DNA from: Acidovorax soli
GTDB lineage: Bacteria > Pseudomonadota > Gammaproteobacteria > Burkholderiales > Burkholderiaceae_C
Length of the DNA stretch: 64,000 nucleotides
Assembly (NCBI RefSeq): GCF_014207955.1
Contig: NZ_JACHLK010000001.1
Location: 434,001 to 498,000, forward strand
Direction of reading: 5' to 3'
Part shown: positions 56,922 to 64,000 of the stretch, one piece after another
Layout of the letters: every line of letters begins with the position of its first letter
How positions within the stretch are numbered: position 1 is the stretch's first letter
Program-made: the position numbers and the translations under genes
The notes under the pieces: model-generated
What the model saw: only the letters and a program-made list of their open reading frames with translations
Databases searched by the model: none
Told to the model about the DNA's origin: nothing

Positions 56922-57428
56922 TCAAGGCCGACGGAAGGCGGGGCGCTGGCCGGCCCAGTGTTTGGCGCTCAGGTAGTCGAGGCGCACCGTGCCGCCTGTG
57001 GATGGCGCATGCACGAAGCGCCCCTCCCCTACATAGATGCCCGCATGGTTGGGCTGGCGCCCGGTGCCGAAGACCACCAGGTCACCGGCGCGCAGTTCGC
57101 CCCCTTCGACCGGGTAGCCCCAGGTATTGAGCGCGGCCACGGTGCGCGGTGGCGGTGTGCCCACCTGGTTGCGGTAGACATAGCCGATGAGGCCGCTGCA
57201 GTCGAAACCCGAATCTGGCGTGTTGCCGCCGTAGCGGTAGGGGGTGCCCACCAGGCCCAGGGCATGGATGGCGATGCCGTGCGCCTGGTCCGGGCTCAGC
57301 GGCGGCGTGGTGCGGACCGGGGCGGAGGGAAAGGACGAGGACGGCGATGACGAGGAGGGCCGGGAGCTGCCGCAGCCTGCGATCAGCAGCGCAGTGGACA
57401 CCAGGGCCAGGCAGGAAAGGGCACGCAT
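56922..57428 (-). CDS. NlpC/P60-family cell-wall lipoprotein hydrolase
   Basis: This 168-residue protein has a lipoprotein signal with the lipobox LLIAGC, a Ser/Pro-rich linker and an NlpC/P60 domain. The Cys-His-His catalytic residues can be placed in DCSGLIGYVYR, HAGIYVG and HAPSTGG. It should cleave peptidoglycan stem peptides from a membrane-anchored position. ATG 57428 gives the lipoprotein signal. Confidence 0.92.
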   Translation of the reverse strand: MRALSCLALVSTALLIAGCGSSRPSSSSPSSSFPSAPVRTTPPLSPDQAHGIAIHALGLVGTPYRYGGNTPDSGFDCSGLIGYVYRNQVGTPPPRTVAALNTWGYPVEGGELRAGDLVVFGTGRQPNHAGIYVGEGRFVHAPSTGGTVRLDYLSAKHWAGQRPAFRRP

Positions 57429-57531
57429 GGATCGCAAGCGTACCGCACCCTGCACGCGGGGGTGAATGCCCCGCCGGGGCCACTGCCTTTTGTGCCGGCA
57501 GCGCCCTTTCGGATCCCTGTTCCTCCGCCGT

Positions 57532-59220
57532 CTATGCCGCAGCGGTGGTGGCAGCGCGCGTGCCTTCGCCGCGGCGCTGCGCGAGCCGGTTGGCCACGCT
57601 CACGATGGCCTGCACCGAGGCGGTCACGATGTTGTGGCTGGCGCCCGCGCCGAAGGTGGAGCCTGCCACGCCTTCGAGCGCGGCTTCCACGATGGCCAGG
57701 GCCTGGGCATTGGCGCCCGTGCCCGTGGCGCGCTCCTCGTAGTGGTCCACGCGCAGCGGCAGGCCCAGCGCGTCCACGGTCGCGGCAATCGGGCCGTTGC
57801 CCTGCCCCTGCAGGGTCTGGCGCGTGCCGTCGATGCTCACGTCGAGCTCGATGCCCTGGCCGTCATCGGCCAGTTTGTGGCCGTGGCAGACGATGGCCGC
57901 ACCCGGGCCCGTGGCCAGGTAGGTGGCCTGGAACAGGCTCCACAGCGCATCGCCGGTCATCTCGCCCTCGCTGGCATCGGTCTGGCGTTGCACCACGGCG
58001 CTGAACTCCACCTGCATGCGCCGTGGCATCACCACGCCGTGCTCGCGTTCGAGCAAGAAGGCGATGCCGCCCTTGCCCGACTGGCTGTTCACGCGGATCA
58101 CGCTGTCGTAGGTGCGGCCCAGGTCGGCGGGGTCGATGGGCAGGTAGGGCACTTCCCAGAGCGCATTCGGGTCCTGCGCGGCAAAGCCCTTCTTGATCGC
58201 GTCCTGGTGCGAGCCCGAGAACGCGGTGAACACCAGGTCGCCCGCATAGGGGTGGCGCGGGTGCACGGGCAGGGCCGTGCATTCCTCGGCCACGCGCGCC
58301 ACGGCGGTGATGTCCGAGAAGTCCAGGCCCGGGTGCACGCCCTGGGTGTACATGTTGAGCGCCAGGGTCACGATGTCCACGTTGCCGCAGCGCTCGCCGT
58401 TGCCGAAGAGGCAGCCCTCCACGCGGTCGGCACCGGCCATCATGGCCAGCTCGGCCGCGGCCACGCCGGTGCCGCGGTCGTTGTGCGGGTGCACCGAGAG
58501 CACCACATGCTCGCGCGGTGCCAGGCGCCGGTGCATCCACTCGATCTGGTCGGCGAACACGTTGGGCGTGGCGTTCTCCACCGTGGTCGGCAGGTTGATG
58601 ATGATGCGCCGGCCCGGGCCCACGCCCCAGGCCTGGATCGCAGTCTGGCAGGCGCGCAGCGAGACCTCGAGCTCGGTGGCGCTGAAGGTCTCGGGCGAGT
58701 ACTGCAGCGTCCACTCGGTGCCGGGCTCGGCATCGGTCAGGCGCTTGAGGTGCGAGACGTTCTGGTCGATGAACTCCATGACCTGGGTCACGTTCATGCC
58801 GAAGACGATGCGCCGCCAGGCCGGGGCCGTGGCGTTGTACAGGTGCACGATGGCGCGCGGCGCGCCGCGCACGGCCTCCACGGTGCGCTCGATCAGGTCG
58901 GGGCGCGACTGCGTCATGACCATGATGGTCACGTCGGCGGGCACCTGGTCCTCGTCGATGAGGCGGCGCACAAAGTCGAAATCGGTCTGCGAGGCGGCCG
59001 GAAAGCCCACCTCGATCTCCTTGAAGCCGATGCGCACGAGCTCCTGGAACAGGCGCATCTTGCGCTCGCCGTTCATCGGCTCGAACAGGGCCTGGTTGCC
59101 GTCGCGCAGGTCGGTGGACAACCAGATCGGTGCCTGGGTGATGGAACGCGAGGGCCAGGTGCGGTCGGTGAGTGCAACCGGGGCGATGGGCTGGTACTTG
59201 GTGGCGGGCTTGGCAATCAT
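57532..59220 (-). CDS. leuA: 2-isopropylmalate synthase LeuA, long type
   Basis: This 562-residue enzyme condenses acetyl-CoA with 2-oxoisovalerate in leucine synthesis. The TIM-barrel motifs [13 protein letters not shown] and [11 protein letters not shown] (metal-binding His-X-His) are intact, and a C-terminal regulatory domain follows, as in the LeuA2/Corynebacterium-type enzymes that are feedback-inhibited by leucine. The ATG at 59220 is the family start ([12 protein letters not shown]). A leucine-rich leader peptide is encoded about 150 bases upstream. Confidence 0.95.
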   Translation of the reverse strand: MIAKPATKYQPIAPVALTDRTWPSRSITQAPIWLSTDLRDGNQALFEPMNGERKMRLFQELVRIGFKEIEVGFPAASQTDFDFVRRLIDEDQVPADVTIMVMTQSRPDLIERTVEAVRGAPRAIVHLYNATAPAWRRIVFGMNVTQVMEFIDQNVSHLKRLTDAEPGTEWTLQYSPETFSATELEVSLRACQTAIQAWGVGPGRRIIINLPTTVENATPNVFADQIEWMHRRLAPREHVVLSVHPHNDRGTGVAAAELAMMAGADRVEGCLFGNGERCGNVDIVTLALNMYTQGVHPGLDFSDITAVARVAEECTALPVHPRHPYAGDLVFTAFSGSHQDAIKKGFAAQDPNALWEVPYLPIDPADLGRTYDSVIRVNSQSGKGGIAFLLEREHGVVMPRRMQVEFSAVVQRQTDASEGEMTGDALWSLFQATYLATGPGAAIVCHGHKLADDGQGIELDVSIDGTRQTLQGQGNGPIAATVDALGLPLRVDHYEERATGTGANAQALAIVEAALEGVAGSTFGAGASHNIVTASVQAIVSVANRLAQRRGEGTRAATTAAA

Positions 59221-59307
59221 GAGAGGCTCCACGAACAGGTGCGTGCAGTGCGCCATGTGGTGGGCGCCGCCTGCATGCAGGTCAAACGAAATGAATACGG
59301 ATGACGT

Positions 59308-59423
59308 CCCCTGCAGCCCTTTGCACGTGTGCAAAGGCTGGTTCGCGGGCCGGGGTCAGGGGGAAATCAGGTGTTGCGCGGAATGGCAACGACAGTGGCG
59401 AACGCAGGCAGACCCCGGCCAGG
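59308..59423 (-). promoter_or_regulatory. structured leuA leader (candidate attenuator)
   Basis: On the minus strand GGCCGGGGTC (59420-59411, inside the leader peptide just after the leucine codons) is perfectly complementary to GACCCCGGCC (59357-59348). Further on, a stem AGCCTTTGC/GCAAAGGGCT (about 59342-59316) and an outer CCCCTG/CAGGGG pairing form a second structure. No U-run follows, so a simple intrinsic attenuator is not evident; Rho-dependent or translational control is possible. Confidence 0.6.
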
Positions 59424-59456
59424 CACTAGGCCTAGAGCTAGGGTGGATAGGGACAT
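59367..59456 (-). CDS. leuL: leuA leader peptide
   Basis: This 29-codon reading frame starts MSLSTLALGLVPGRG and ends in TGA. Five of its first sixteen residues are leucine (positions 3, 6, 8, 10, 16), four of them encoded by the rare codon CTA. An in-frame ATG four codons upstream (59468) is an alternative start. A TTGGCA-N18-TAGGAT promoter-like pair lies just upstream. Position, codon choice and downstream complementarity fit a leucine attenuation leader; experimental support is lacking. Confidence 0.75.
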   Translation of the reverse strand: MSLSTLALGLVPGRGLPAFATVVAIPRNT

Positions 59457-59517
59457 GCTGCGTTGCATAGCGGCAAATCCTAGCACAGGCCTTGCCGCGC
59501 TGCCAAGCCCCGGCTTT

Positions 59518-60216
59518 TCAACGGCCTTGTGTGCGCCGGTCCCAGTCCTCGACCTCGCCCTGCTCCAGCCGCCGCGCCACCAGCTTCTGCCACGAGGGTG
59601 GCAATTGCGGCAGCGCCGCCAATGCGCGCAGCAGGCCTGCATCGAGCGTGCGGTGGTAGAGCACCTCGATCACGCGCGACAGCGGCCAGTCCGCGTGTGG
59701 CCGCGCCACCAGCGTGATGGCATCGCCCGCCTGCAGCGTGCCCGGTTCCAGCACGCGGTAGTACCAGCCGGTGCGGCCCGTGCGCTGCAGGCGCAGCGCC
59801 ATGTCGCGCTGGCCGAAGCGGGTGTTGAGTTTCCAGCAGGGCTGGCGCGTCTGCGCCACCTCGAACAGCACGCTGCCCATGCGCACCTGGTCGCCCCAGC
59901 ACAGGTCGGCCTCGGCCATGCCGGTGCTGGCGATGTTCTCGCCAAAGGCGCCGGGGCGCTCCAGCACGGGCAGATCGCCGAGCTCGCTGCGCCATGCCGC
60001 ATAGTGGTCCAGCGGGTACTGGTGCACGGCCTTGTCGGGGCCGCCATGGATGCGCGTGTCGCCCTGTTCGTCACCCTGCAGTCCGGCCGCATCCACCCGC
60101 ACCGGGCCGGTGACGGCGTGCTTGGCGATGGCGCTGCGCACGTCTGGCCGGTCGCCGAAGGGTACGGCAGCCCCGCGCAGCACGGCCGCCACCTGGCCCA
60201 GCAGCACCGGGGTCAT
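59518..60216 (-). CDS. MOSC-domain protein (YiiM-like)
   Basis: This 232-residue protein has a MOSC domain with the segments LQGDEQGDTRIHGGPDKAV and ERPGAFGENIAS, and the conserved cysteine in QTRQPCWKLN, as in YiiM-type molybdenum-cofactor proteins that reduce N-hydroxylated compounds. The ATG at 60216 overlaps the amidotransferase stop by four bases, so the two genes are coupled. Confidence 0.9.
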   Translation of the reverse strand: MTPVLLGQVAAVLRGAAVPFGDRPDVRSAIAKHAVTGPVRVDAAGLQGDEQGDTRIHGGPDKAVHQYPLDHYAAWRSELGDLPVLERPGAFGENIASTGMAEADLCWGDQVRMGSVLFEVAQTRQPCWKLNTRFGQRDMALRLQRTGRTGWYYRVLEPGTLQAGDAITLVARPHADWPLSRVIEVLYHRTLDAGLLRALAALPQLPPSWQKLVARRLEQGEVEDWDRRTQGR

Positions 60217-60917
60217 GGGGCGCCGATGCCGTCGAGCCAGGCGCCGAACACGGCGTCGGCCGCGCGGGCCAGTGCCGCACCGTGCTCGCGTGCACCGGCG
60301 CGCAGGGCATGCAGGTCCACGCCCGCCGCGGCCAGTTCGCAGGCATGGCCCACCAGCCACTGCTCGATGCGCGAGAGATCTGCTTCCAGGTGGAACTGCA
60401 GGCCCAGCGCATGCGTGCCCACGGCAAAGGCCTGGTGCGGGCACCGCGGCGTGGTGGCCAGGCCCCGGGCACCGGCCGGGATGTCGAACTGGTCGCCATG
60501 CCAGTGCAGCACCGGTGTGCCATCGGCCAAAGGGGCCAGTACCGAACGCCCGCCATCGGCCGTGAGCACCAGCGGCGCAAAGCCGATCTCCTTGTGCCCC
60601 ATGGGGGCCACGCCGGCACCCAGGGCCCGCGCCATCAGTTGCGCGCCCAGGCAGACACCCAGCACCGGCAGCCGGCGCGCCAGCCGCTCGCGCAGCAGCG
60701 CCAGCGTATCGGTGAGGAAGGGATAGGCCGCCTCGTCGAAGGCACCGATGGGCCCGCCCAGCACCACCAGCAGATCGGGCGCTGGGTGCAGGTGGTCCTC
60801 CAGTGGCCCCACCCCGGCGTCGTGCATGCGCACGGCGTAGCCGCGCTGCTGCAGCAAGGGCGCGAGCAGGCCCAGGTCCTCGAAGGGCACATGGCGCAGC
60901 ACGAGCGCGGTTTTCAT
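60213..60917 (-). CDS. class I glutamine amidotransferase-like protein
   Basis: This 234-residue protein has the class I amidotransferase catalytic cysteine in LGVCLGAQLMA and a His in LGLQFHLEAD. GuaA-like stand-alone domains of this type are often of unknown substrate. It is transcribed divergently from the MocR regulator, with only 40 bases between the two start codons, and is likely its target together with the MOSC gene. Confidence 0.88.
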   Translation of the reverse strand: MKTALVLRHVPFEDLGLLAPLLQQRGYAVRMHDAGVGPLEDHLHPAPDLLVVLGGPIGAFDEAAYPFLTDTLALLRERLARRLPVLGVCLGAQLMARALGAGVAPMGHKEIGFAPLVLTADGGRSVLAPLADGTPVLHWHGDQFDIPAGARGLATTPRCPHQAFAVGTHALGLQFHLEADLSRIEQWLVGHACELAAAGVDLHALRAGAREHGAALARAADAVFGAWLDGIGAP

Positions 60918-60932
60918 GGCGGTTTCCTTTTT

Positions 60933-60975
60933 TGTACTAGTACATTAAAATGAATGTATGAGTACATTGTACATT
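60933..60975. promoter_or_regulatory. candidate MocR operator
   Basis: TGTACTAGTACA (60933-60944) is a perfect palindrome, and the 8-mer W-GTACATT recurs at 60939, 60961 and 60968. The cluster fills the 40-bp space between the divergent amidotransferase and MocR genes and runs into the MocR start. Binding by the MocR regulator is inference. Confidence 0.65.
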
Positions 60976-62268
60976 TCGGGAAAAACCGCTGCCGAGATTG
61001 CCGACAGCCTGCTGCAAGCGCTGCGCAGCGGCGCGCTGCAGCCCGGCGATGCCCTGCCCGCCGTGCGCGCGCTGGCGCAGCAACTGGCCGTCAACCCCAA
61101 CACCGTGGCGGTGGCCTATGCGCGCCTGCGCGATGCCGGCCATGTGGTGACCGACGGGCGCCGCGGCACGCGCGTGGTCGCCCCGCCCGCAAGCCTGCCC
61201 CAGGCCTATGCCGTGCCCGCAGGCCTGCGCGACCTGGCCAGCGGCAATGTCGATGCGTCTTTGCTGCCCCAATTGCAGGGCGGTGCGGCGGCCTGGGCGG
61301 CGCTGGCTGCCTCGGCCGGCTACGAGGCCCCGGCCGACCTGCCCGCGCTGCAGGCCGAGGCACGGCAATGGCTTACGGCCCAGGGCCTGCCCTGTGAGCA
61401 GGTCGGGGTGTTCTCGGGCACCCTGGATGCCGTGGAACGCGCCCTGCGCGCGCACACGCACCCCGGCGAGCGCGTCGCGGTCGAAGACCCCTGCTGGCCG
61501 CCCATGGTGGCGCTGCTGCACAGCCTGCGCCTGAAGCCCGTGCCCCTGCCGGTGGATGGCGAGGGCCTGTGTGTGCCCGATGCTGCCGTGCTCCAGGGCT
61601 GTGCGGCCCTGGTGCTCACGCCGCGCGCCCACAACCCCACGGGGGCTGCTGTCAGCCCCGCGCGCTGGAAGGCGCTGCGCCGCCAGCTGCAGGCCTTGCC
61701 CCAGCTGCTCGTGGTGCTCGACGACCACTGGGGCCCGCTGTCCGGCGCACCGCTGGCCATGGCGGCCTCGCTGCCCGCGCTGTGGCTGCATGTGGTATCG
61801 GTCAGCAAATTCCTCGGGCCCGACCTGCGCGTGGCCCTGGCCACGGGCAGCCCTGCCCTGCTGCAGTCCATGCGGGCGCAGCAGGCCCTGGGGCCGCGCT
61901 GGGTCAGCCGCATCCTGCAGGGCCTGGCGGCCGGCCTGTGGCGCCAGATGCGCGAGGGCAGCGCGCTGGCCCAGGCGGGTGGTTCGTACGCGGCGCGGCG
62001 CCAGACCCTGGTCCAGGCACTGGCCCTGCACCAGGTCGCCGTGCCACCGGGCGAGGGCCTGCACCTGTGGCTGCCCGTGGCCGACGAGGCGGCCGTCGTG
62101 CAGTCCCTGGCCTCGCGCGGCTGGGCCGTGCAGGCCGGCACCCCGCTGCGCCTGGCCAGCGCACCGGCCGTGCGCGTGAGCCTGGGCGAATGCAAACCCC
62201 TGGACATGCCCCGCCTGGCGGCCGACCTGGCGCAGGCGCTGCGCACCCCCGGCCGTGCCGTTTTCTGA
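60958..62268 (+). CDS. MocR-like GntR-family regulator with aminotransferase domain
   Basis: This 436-residue protein has an N-terminal GntR winged helix (AEIADSLLQALRSGALQPGD.. with NPNTVAVAYARL) and a fold-type I PLP domain. The Schiff-base lysine is in VVSVSKFLG and the cofactor-contacting DDHWGP replaces the usual DDYD. MocR proteins use PLP or an aldimine as effector to control neighbouring genes. It is divergent from the amidotransferase-MOSC pair. Confidence 0.92.
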   Translation: MSTLYISGKTAAEIADSLLQALRSGALQPGDALPAVRALAQQLAVNPNTVAVAYARLRDAGHVVTDGRRGTRVVAPPASLPQAYAVPAGLRDLASGNVDASLLPQLQGGAAAWAALAASAGYEAPADLPALQAEARQWLTAQGLPCEQVGVFSGTLDAVERALRAHTHPGERVAVEDPCWPPMVALLHSLRLKPVPLPVDGEGLCVPDAAVLQGCAALVLTPRAHNPTGAAVSPARWKALRRQLQALPQLLVVLDDHWGPLSGAPLAMAASLPALWLHVVSVSKFLGPDLRVALATGSPALLQSMRAQQALGPRWVSRILQGLAAGLWRQMREGSALAQAGGSYAARRQTLVQALALHQVAVPPGEGLHLWLPVADEAAVVQSLASRGWAVQAGTPLRLASAPAVRVSLGECKPLDMPRLAADLAQALRTPGRAVF

Positions 62269-62317
62269 GCTCTAGAATCGCGCCATCTTCACCACCCCCC
62301 GCACCGGAGACGATCCC

Positions 62318-62683
62318 ATGCCCTACATGCTGCTCATCATGGAACCCCCAGGCCAGCGCGCCGAGCGTGGCCTGGCCGCCGGGCAGGAGGTCTATGCGCG
62401 CATGCAGCGCTTTGGTGCCGGCCTGCAGGCGCGCGGCCTGCTGCTCGGCGGTGAATCGCTGGCCAACGACACCAAAGGCGTGCGCCTGCAGGTGCGCGAA
62501 GGCCAGCCGCGCCTGGTGGACGGCCCCTTCGCCGAGACCAAGGAGATGGTCGGCGGCTTCTTCCTCGTGGACTGCGCCACGCGCGAAGAGGCCCTGGCCA
62601 TCGCGCGCGAATGCCCGGCGGCCGAGTGGGCCACGATCGAGGTGCGCGCGATAGCCCCCTGCTACGACGGCGCCACGGCCTAA
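62318..62683 (+). CDS. YCII/DGPF-domain protein
   Basis: This 121-residue protein matches the YCII-like DGPF family, with the segment VDGPFAETKEMVGGFFLVDC in the middle. Such proteins are often associated with ECF sigma factors and may bind small molecules; the function is unknown. Its stop codon directly touches the palindromic repeat at 62684. Confidence 0.85.
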   Translation: MPYMLLIMEPPGQRAERGLAAGQEVYARMQRFGAGLQARGLLLGGESLANDTKGVRLQVREGQPRLVDGPFAETKEMVGGFFLVDCATREEALAIARECPAAEWATIEVRAIAPCYDGATA

Positions 62684-62843
62684 GAAGGTGTGAACGAATC
62701 CGACATGCCCGCTCATCCCGCCAAAACACGCGCGCTCGTCGAAAGCAAATGCTCGCCATAGCCCGAGCTATGGCTGTGCTTTGCGCCTAGATCGCACGCG
62801 TTGTGGCGGCCTGCTCGGACACGCCGGATCCATTCACACCTTC
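62684..62843. repeat. 160-bp palindromic repeat element
   Basis: GAAGGTGTGAA at the left end and TTCACACCTTC at the right end are perfect inverted repeats, and the imperfect pairing continues through the whole element to a central perfect hairpin GCCATAGC-CCGA-GCTATGGC (62755-62774). It fills the convergent gap between the YCII gene and the next gene. A similar central hairpin occurs in the 272-bp element at 6.4 kb. It could act as a bidirectional terminator or be a REP-type repeat. Confidence 0.75.
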
Positions 62844-62850
62844 TGAGCTC

Positions 62851-64000
62851 TCAGTCCTCGCCCTTCTCCTTGGCCTGGGCTGCATAAACGAGGCCGATGC
62901 GCCGGTACATCCAGCGCCAGGCGAAGACATAGAGCATCACCACCAGGCAGGCCACGCCCAGGCCGGGCCGGAACGGGGTGGAGAAGAAGAAACGCCAGGC
63001 CCAGTACAGCTCCGAGAAGCCCATCAGCGCGAAGGTGCCCAGGCCCACCCAGGGGCCTTCGGCGCGCCAGGCGCCCACGGACACGAAGGCATGGGCGATC
63101 AGGGCGGCCAGACCCAGCACCAGGTTGTTCACCATGGCCAGGAAGGGCCGCACCTCGAACCAGCCCGCCAGGCCCTTGAGCGTGGGCGTGTCGTCGGACT
63201 TGGCGCCCAGCATGGTCTTGACGATGAAGGCCGTGAAGAGGCCCTTCTGCTGCAGCCGGCTGGAGGCCGTCTGCTGGCTGCCCATCACCGAGTCGACGAG
63301 CTTGCGGGTCAGCCAGTCGCTGGATGACGAGGAGCCGCCGGACGAATCGTCGTCGTCCTCGGGCGGCAGCTTCTTGATCGCACCGGGCACCTGGTCACGC
63401 AGGGCCTCGGGCACATGTTCGATGGCGCTGCTGCTGCGCCGCACGGCGTAGGCGCAGACGGTGAGCGTGCGCCAGGCCTCGGGCAGGTACTCCAGGCGCC
63501 AGCCACCGTCCTTGACGTACTCGATGCAGGCCTCCTCGCTCAGCAGGGCCGGTGGGATCTGCTTGAACTCCTTGACGCCCTGGCGCAGCGCGGCCGCGTA
63601 GCGTGCCGGCGTCATCAGCCGGCGCGGCACGAAGCGCACCGTGTCCTCGTCGGCGGCCAGGGCCGCGTCCACCATGGCATCGGTGATGCGCTCGCGCGGA
63701 ATGTCGGCCAGCGTGCGCGGGTGCGACTGCAGCTGCGCCACCAGCGCCGCATCGTCGGCCGCGCCGGCCTGGCCCTGCGCCAACGCCTGCAGCCAGCGCG
63801 TGTCCTCGGCATCGTCCCATTGCGCGCTGTAGGGCGAGTGGATGGAGAGCACGGTCGATGCCTCCAGCGCCGCCTCCTGCTCGCGCCCCAGGGCCCGGTA
63901 GGCACTGGCCAGCACATAGTGCGCGTGCTGCTCGTAGCGCATCTGCGGGCGGCCGAGCTGTGCATCGGCAATCGCGCCCTCGTGGTCGCCGGCCCAGAGC
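62851..64000 (-). CDS. membrane protein with TPR-like and DUF4116-like regions, cut by window end
   Basis: The frame is open to the window edge, so this is the C-terminal part (at least 382 residues) of a longer protein. A TPR-like stretch (ALGREQEAALEAS and upstream) is followed by a DUF4116-like region with ALLSEEACIEYVKDGGWRLE, an acidic Asp/Ser-rich linker (DDDDSSGGSSSSS), then a domain with four hydrophobic segments near the C-terminus. The function is not recognised. An ATG at 63942 exists but lies inside the TPR-like region and is unlikely to be the true start. Confidence 0.7.
   Translation of the reverse strand, partial: LWAGDHEGAIADAQLGRPQMRYEQHAHYVLASAYRALGREQEAALEASTVLSIHSPYSAQWDDAEDTRWLQALAQGQAGAADDAALVAQLQSHPRTLADIPRERITDAMVDAALAADEDTVRFVPRRLMTPARYAAALRQGVKEFKQIPPALLSEEACIEYVKDGGWRLEYLPEAWRTLTVCAYAVRRSSSAIEHVPEALRDQVPGAIKKLPPEDDDDSSGGSSSSSDWLTRKLVDSVMGSQQTASSRLQQKGLFTAFIVKTMLGAKSDDTPTLKGLAGWFEVRPFLAMVNNLVLGLAALIAHAFVSVGAWRAEGPWVGLGTFALMGFSELYWAWRFFFSTPFRPGLGVACLVVMLYVFAWRWMYRRIGLVYAAQAKEKGED

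Noticed and set aside
59318-59338. CACGTG within the leuA leader as a sixth parS site
   Set aside because: The flanks (TTTGCACGTGTGCAAA) do not match the parS half-sites, and the symmetry is centred differently. It is better read as part of the leader stem.

Overview
The window is a high-GC, gene-dense stretch of bacterial chromosome. Gene content and order (mnmG-rsmG-parA, an ECF41 sigma factor, PagL, several amino-acid ABC systems, MocR- and GlxA-type regulators) point to a betaproteobacterium of the Burkholderiales, probably Comamonadaceae. This is inferred from the proteins, not from a database search. I see no rRNA, tRNA, prophage, CRISPR array or complete insertion sequence.

Origin-proximal signals: At 1-6.2 kb a minus-strand cluster runs mnmG, an unknown membrane-anchored protein, rsmG, a LysE exporter, parA, a hydrolase, a cupin and a small membrane protein. 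Five parS-like palindromes lie between 2.8 and 6.9 kb. parB is not in the window. At 48.3-49.1 kb a gene-free region holds six DnaA boxes in two tandem, equally spaced sets of three. Each set is followed by a G/C-rich spacer, a DnaA-trio-like run and AT-rich DNA. I read this as a duplicated chromosomal origin module. dnaA is not in the window.

Layout: 6.4-6.7 kb is a 272-bp cruciform repeat abutting a Crp-like gene. 8.7-12.5 kb is an Lrp regulator divergent from a peptidase M20 / diaminopropionate ammonia-lyase / class II aldolase operon. 12.5-14.1 kb is an ECF41 sigma factor and its AhpD-like target, each behind the same promoter motif. 14.1-20.8 kb is a polar amino-acid ABC operon with an embedded amidase, a GlxA-type AraC regulator and a second binding protein. 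23-25.7 kb is a TauABC-type transporter. 25.9-30.8 kb holds an MFS carrier, an old yellow enzyme, a hemerythrin-like protein and a chemoreceptor. 31-34 kb is the copper module copA / copZ-cueR with two divergent CueR-type promoters. 34-43.6 kb is a TetR-controlled branched-chain-type ABC transporter (livGHMKF) joined to an acyl-CoA ligase, enoyl-CoA hydratase and thiolase, so uptake, CoA activation and beta-oxidation of an organic acid are encoded together. 43.8-48.3 kb has a DMT exporter, a LysR regulator, RdgC, a Spy-like protein and PagL.

Right of the origin candidate: a 1624-residue GAF/PAS-GGDEF-EAL protein, a MerR regulator with a thioesterase, DAHP synthase, a VOC protein, an NlpC/P60 lipoprotein, leuA behind a leucine-rich leader peptide, a MOSC protein and a glutamine amidotransferase divergent from a MocR regulator, a YCII protein, a 160-bp palindromic repeat, and a membrane protein cut by the window end. 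Starts were chosen by ribosome-binding sites, ATGA overlaps and family start points, so several differ from the longest possible reading frame.
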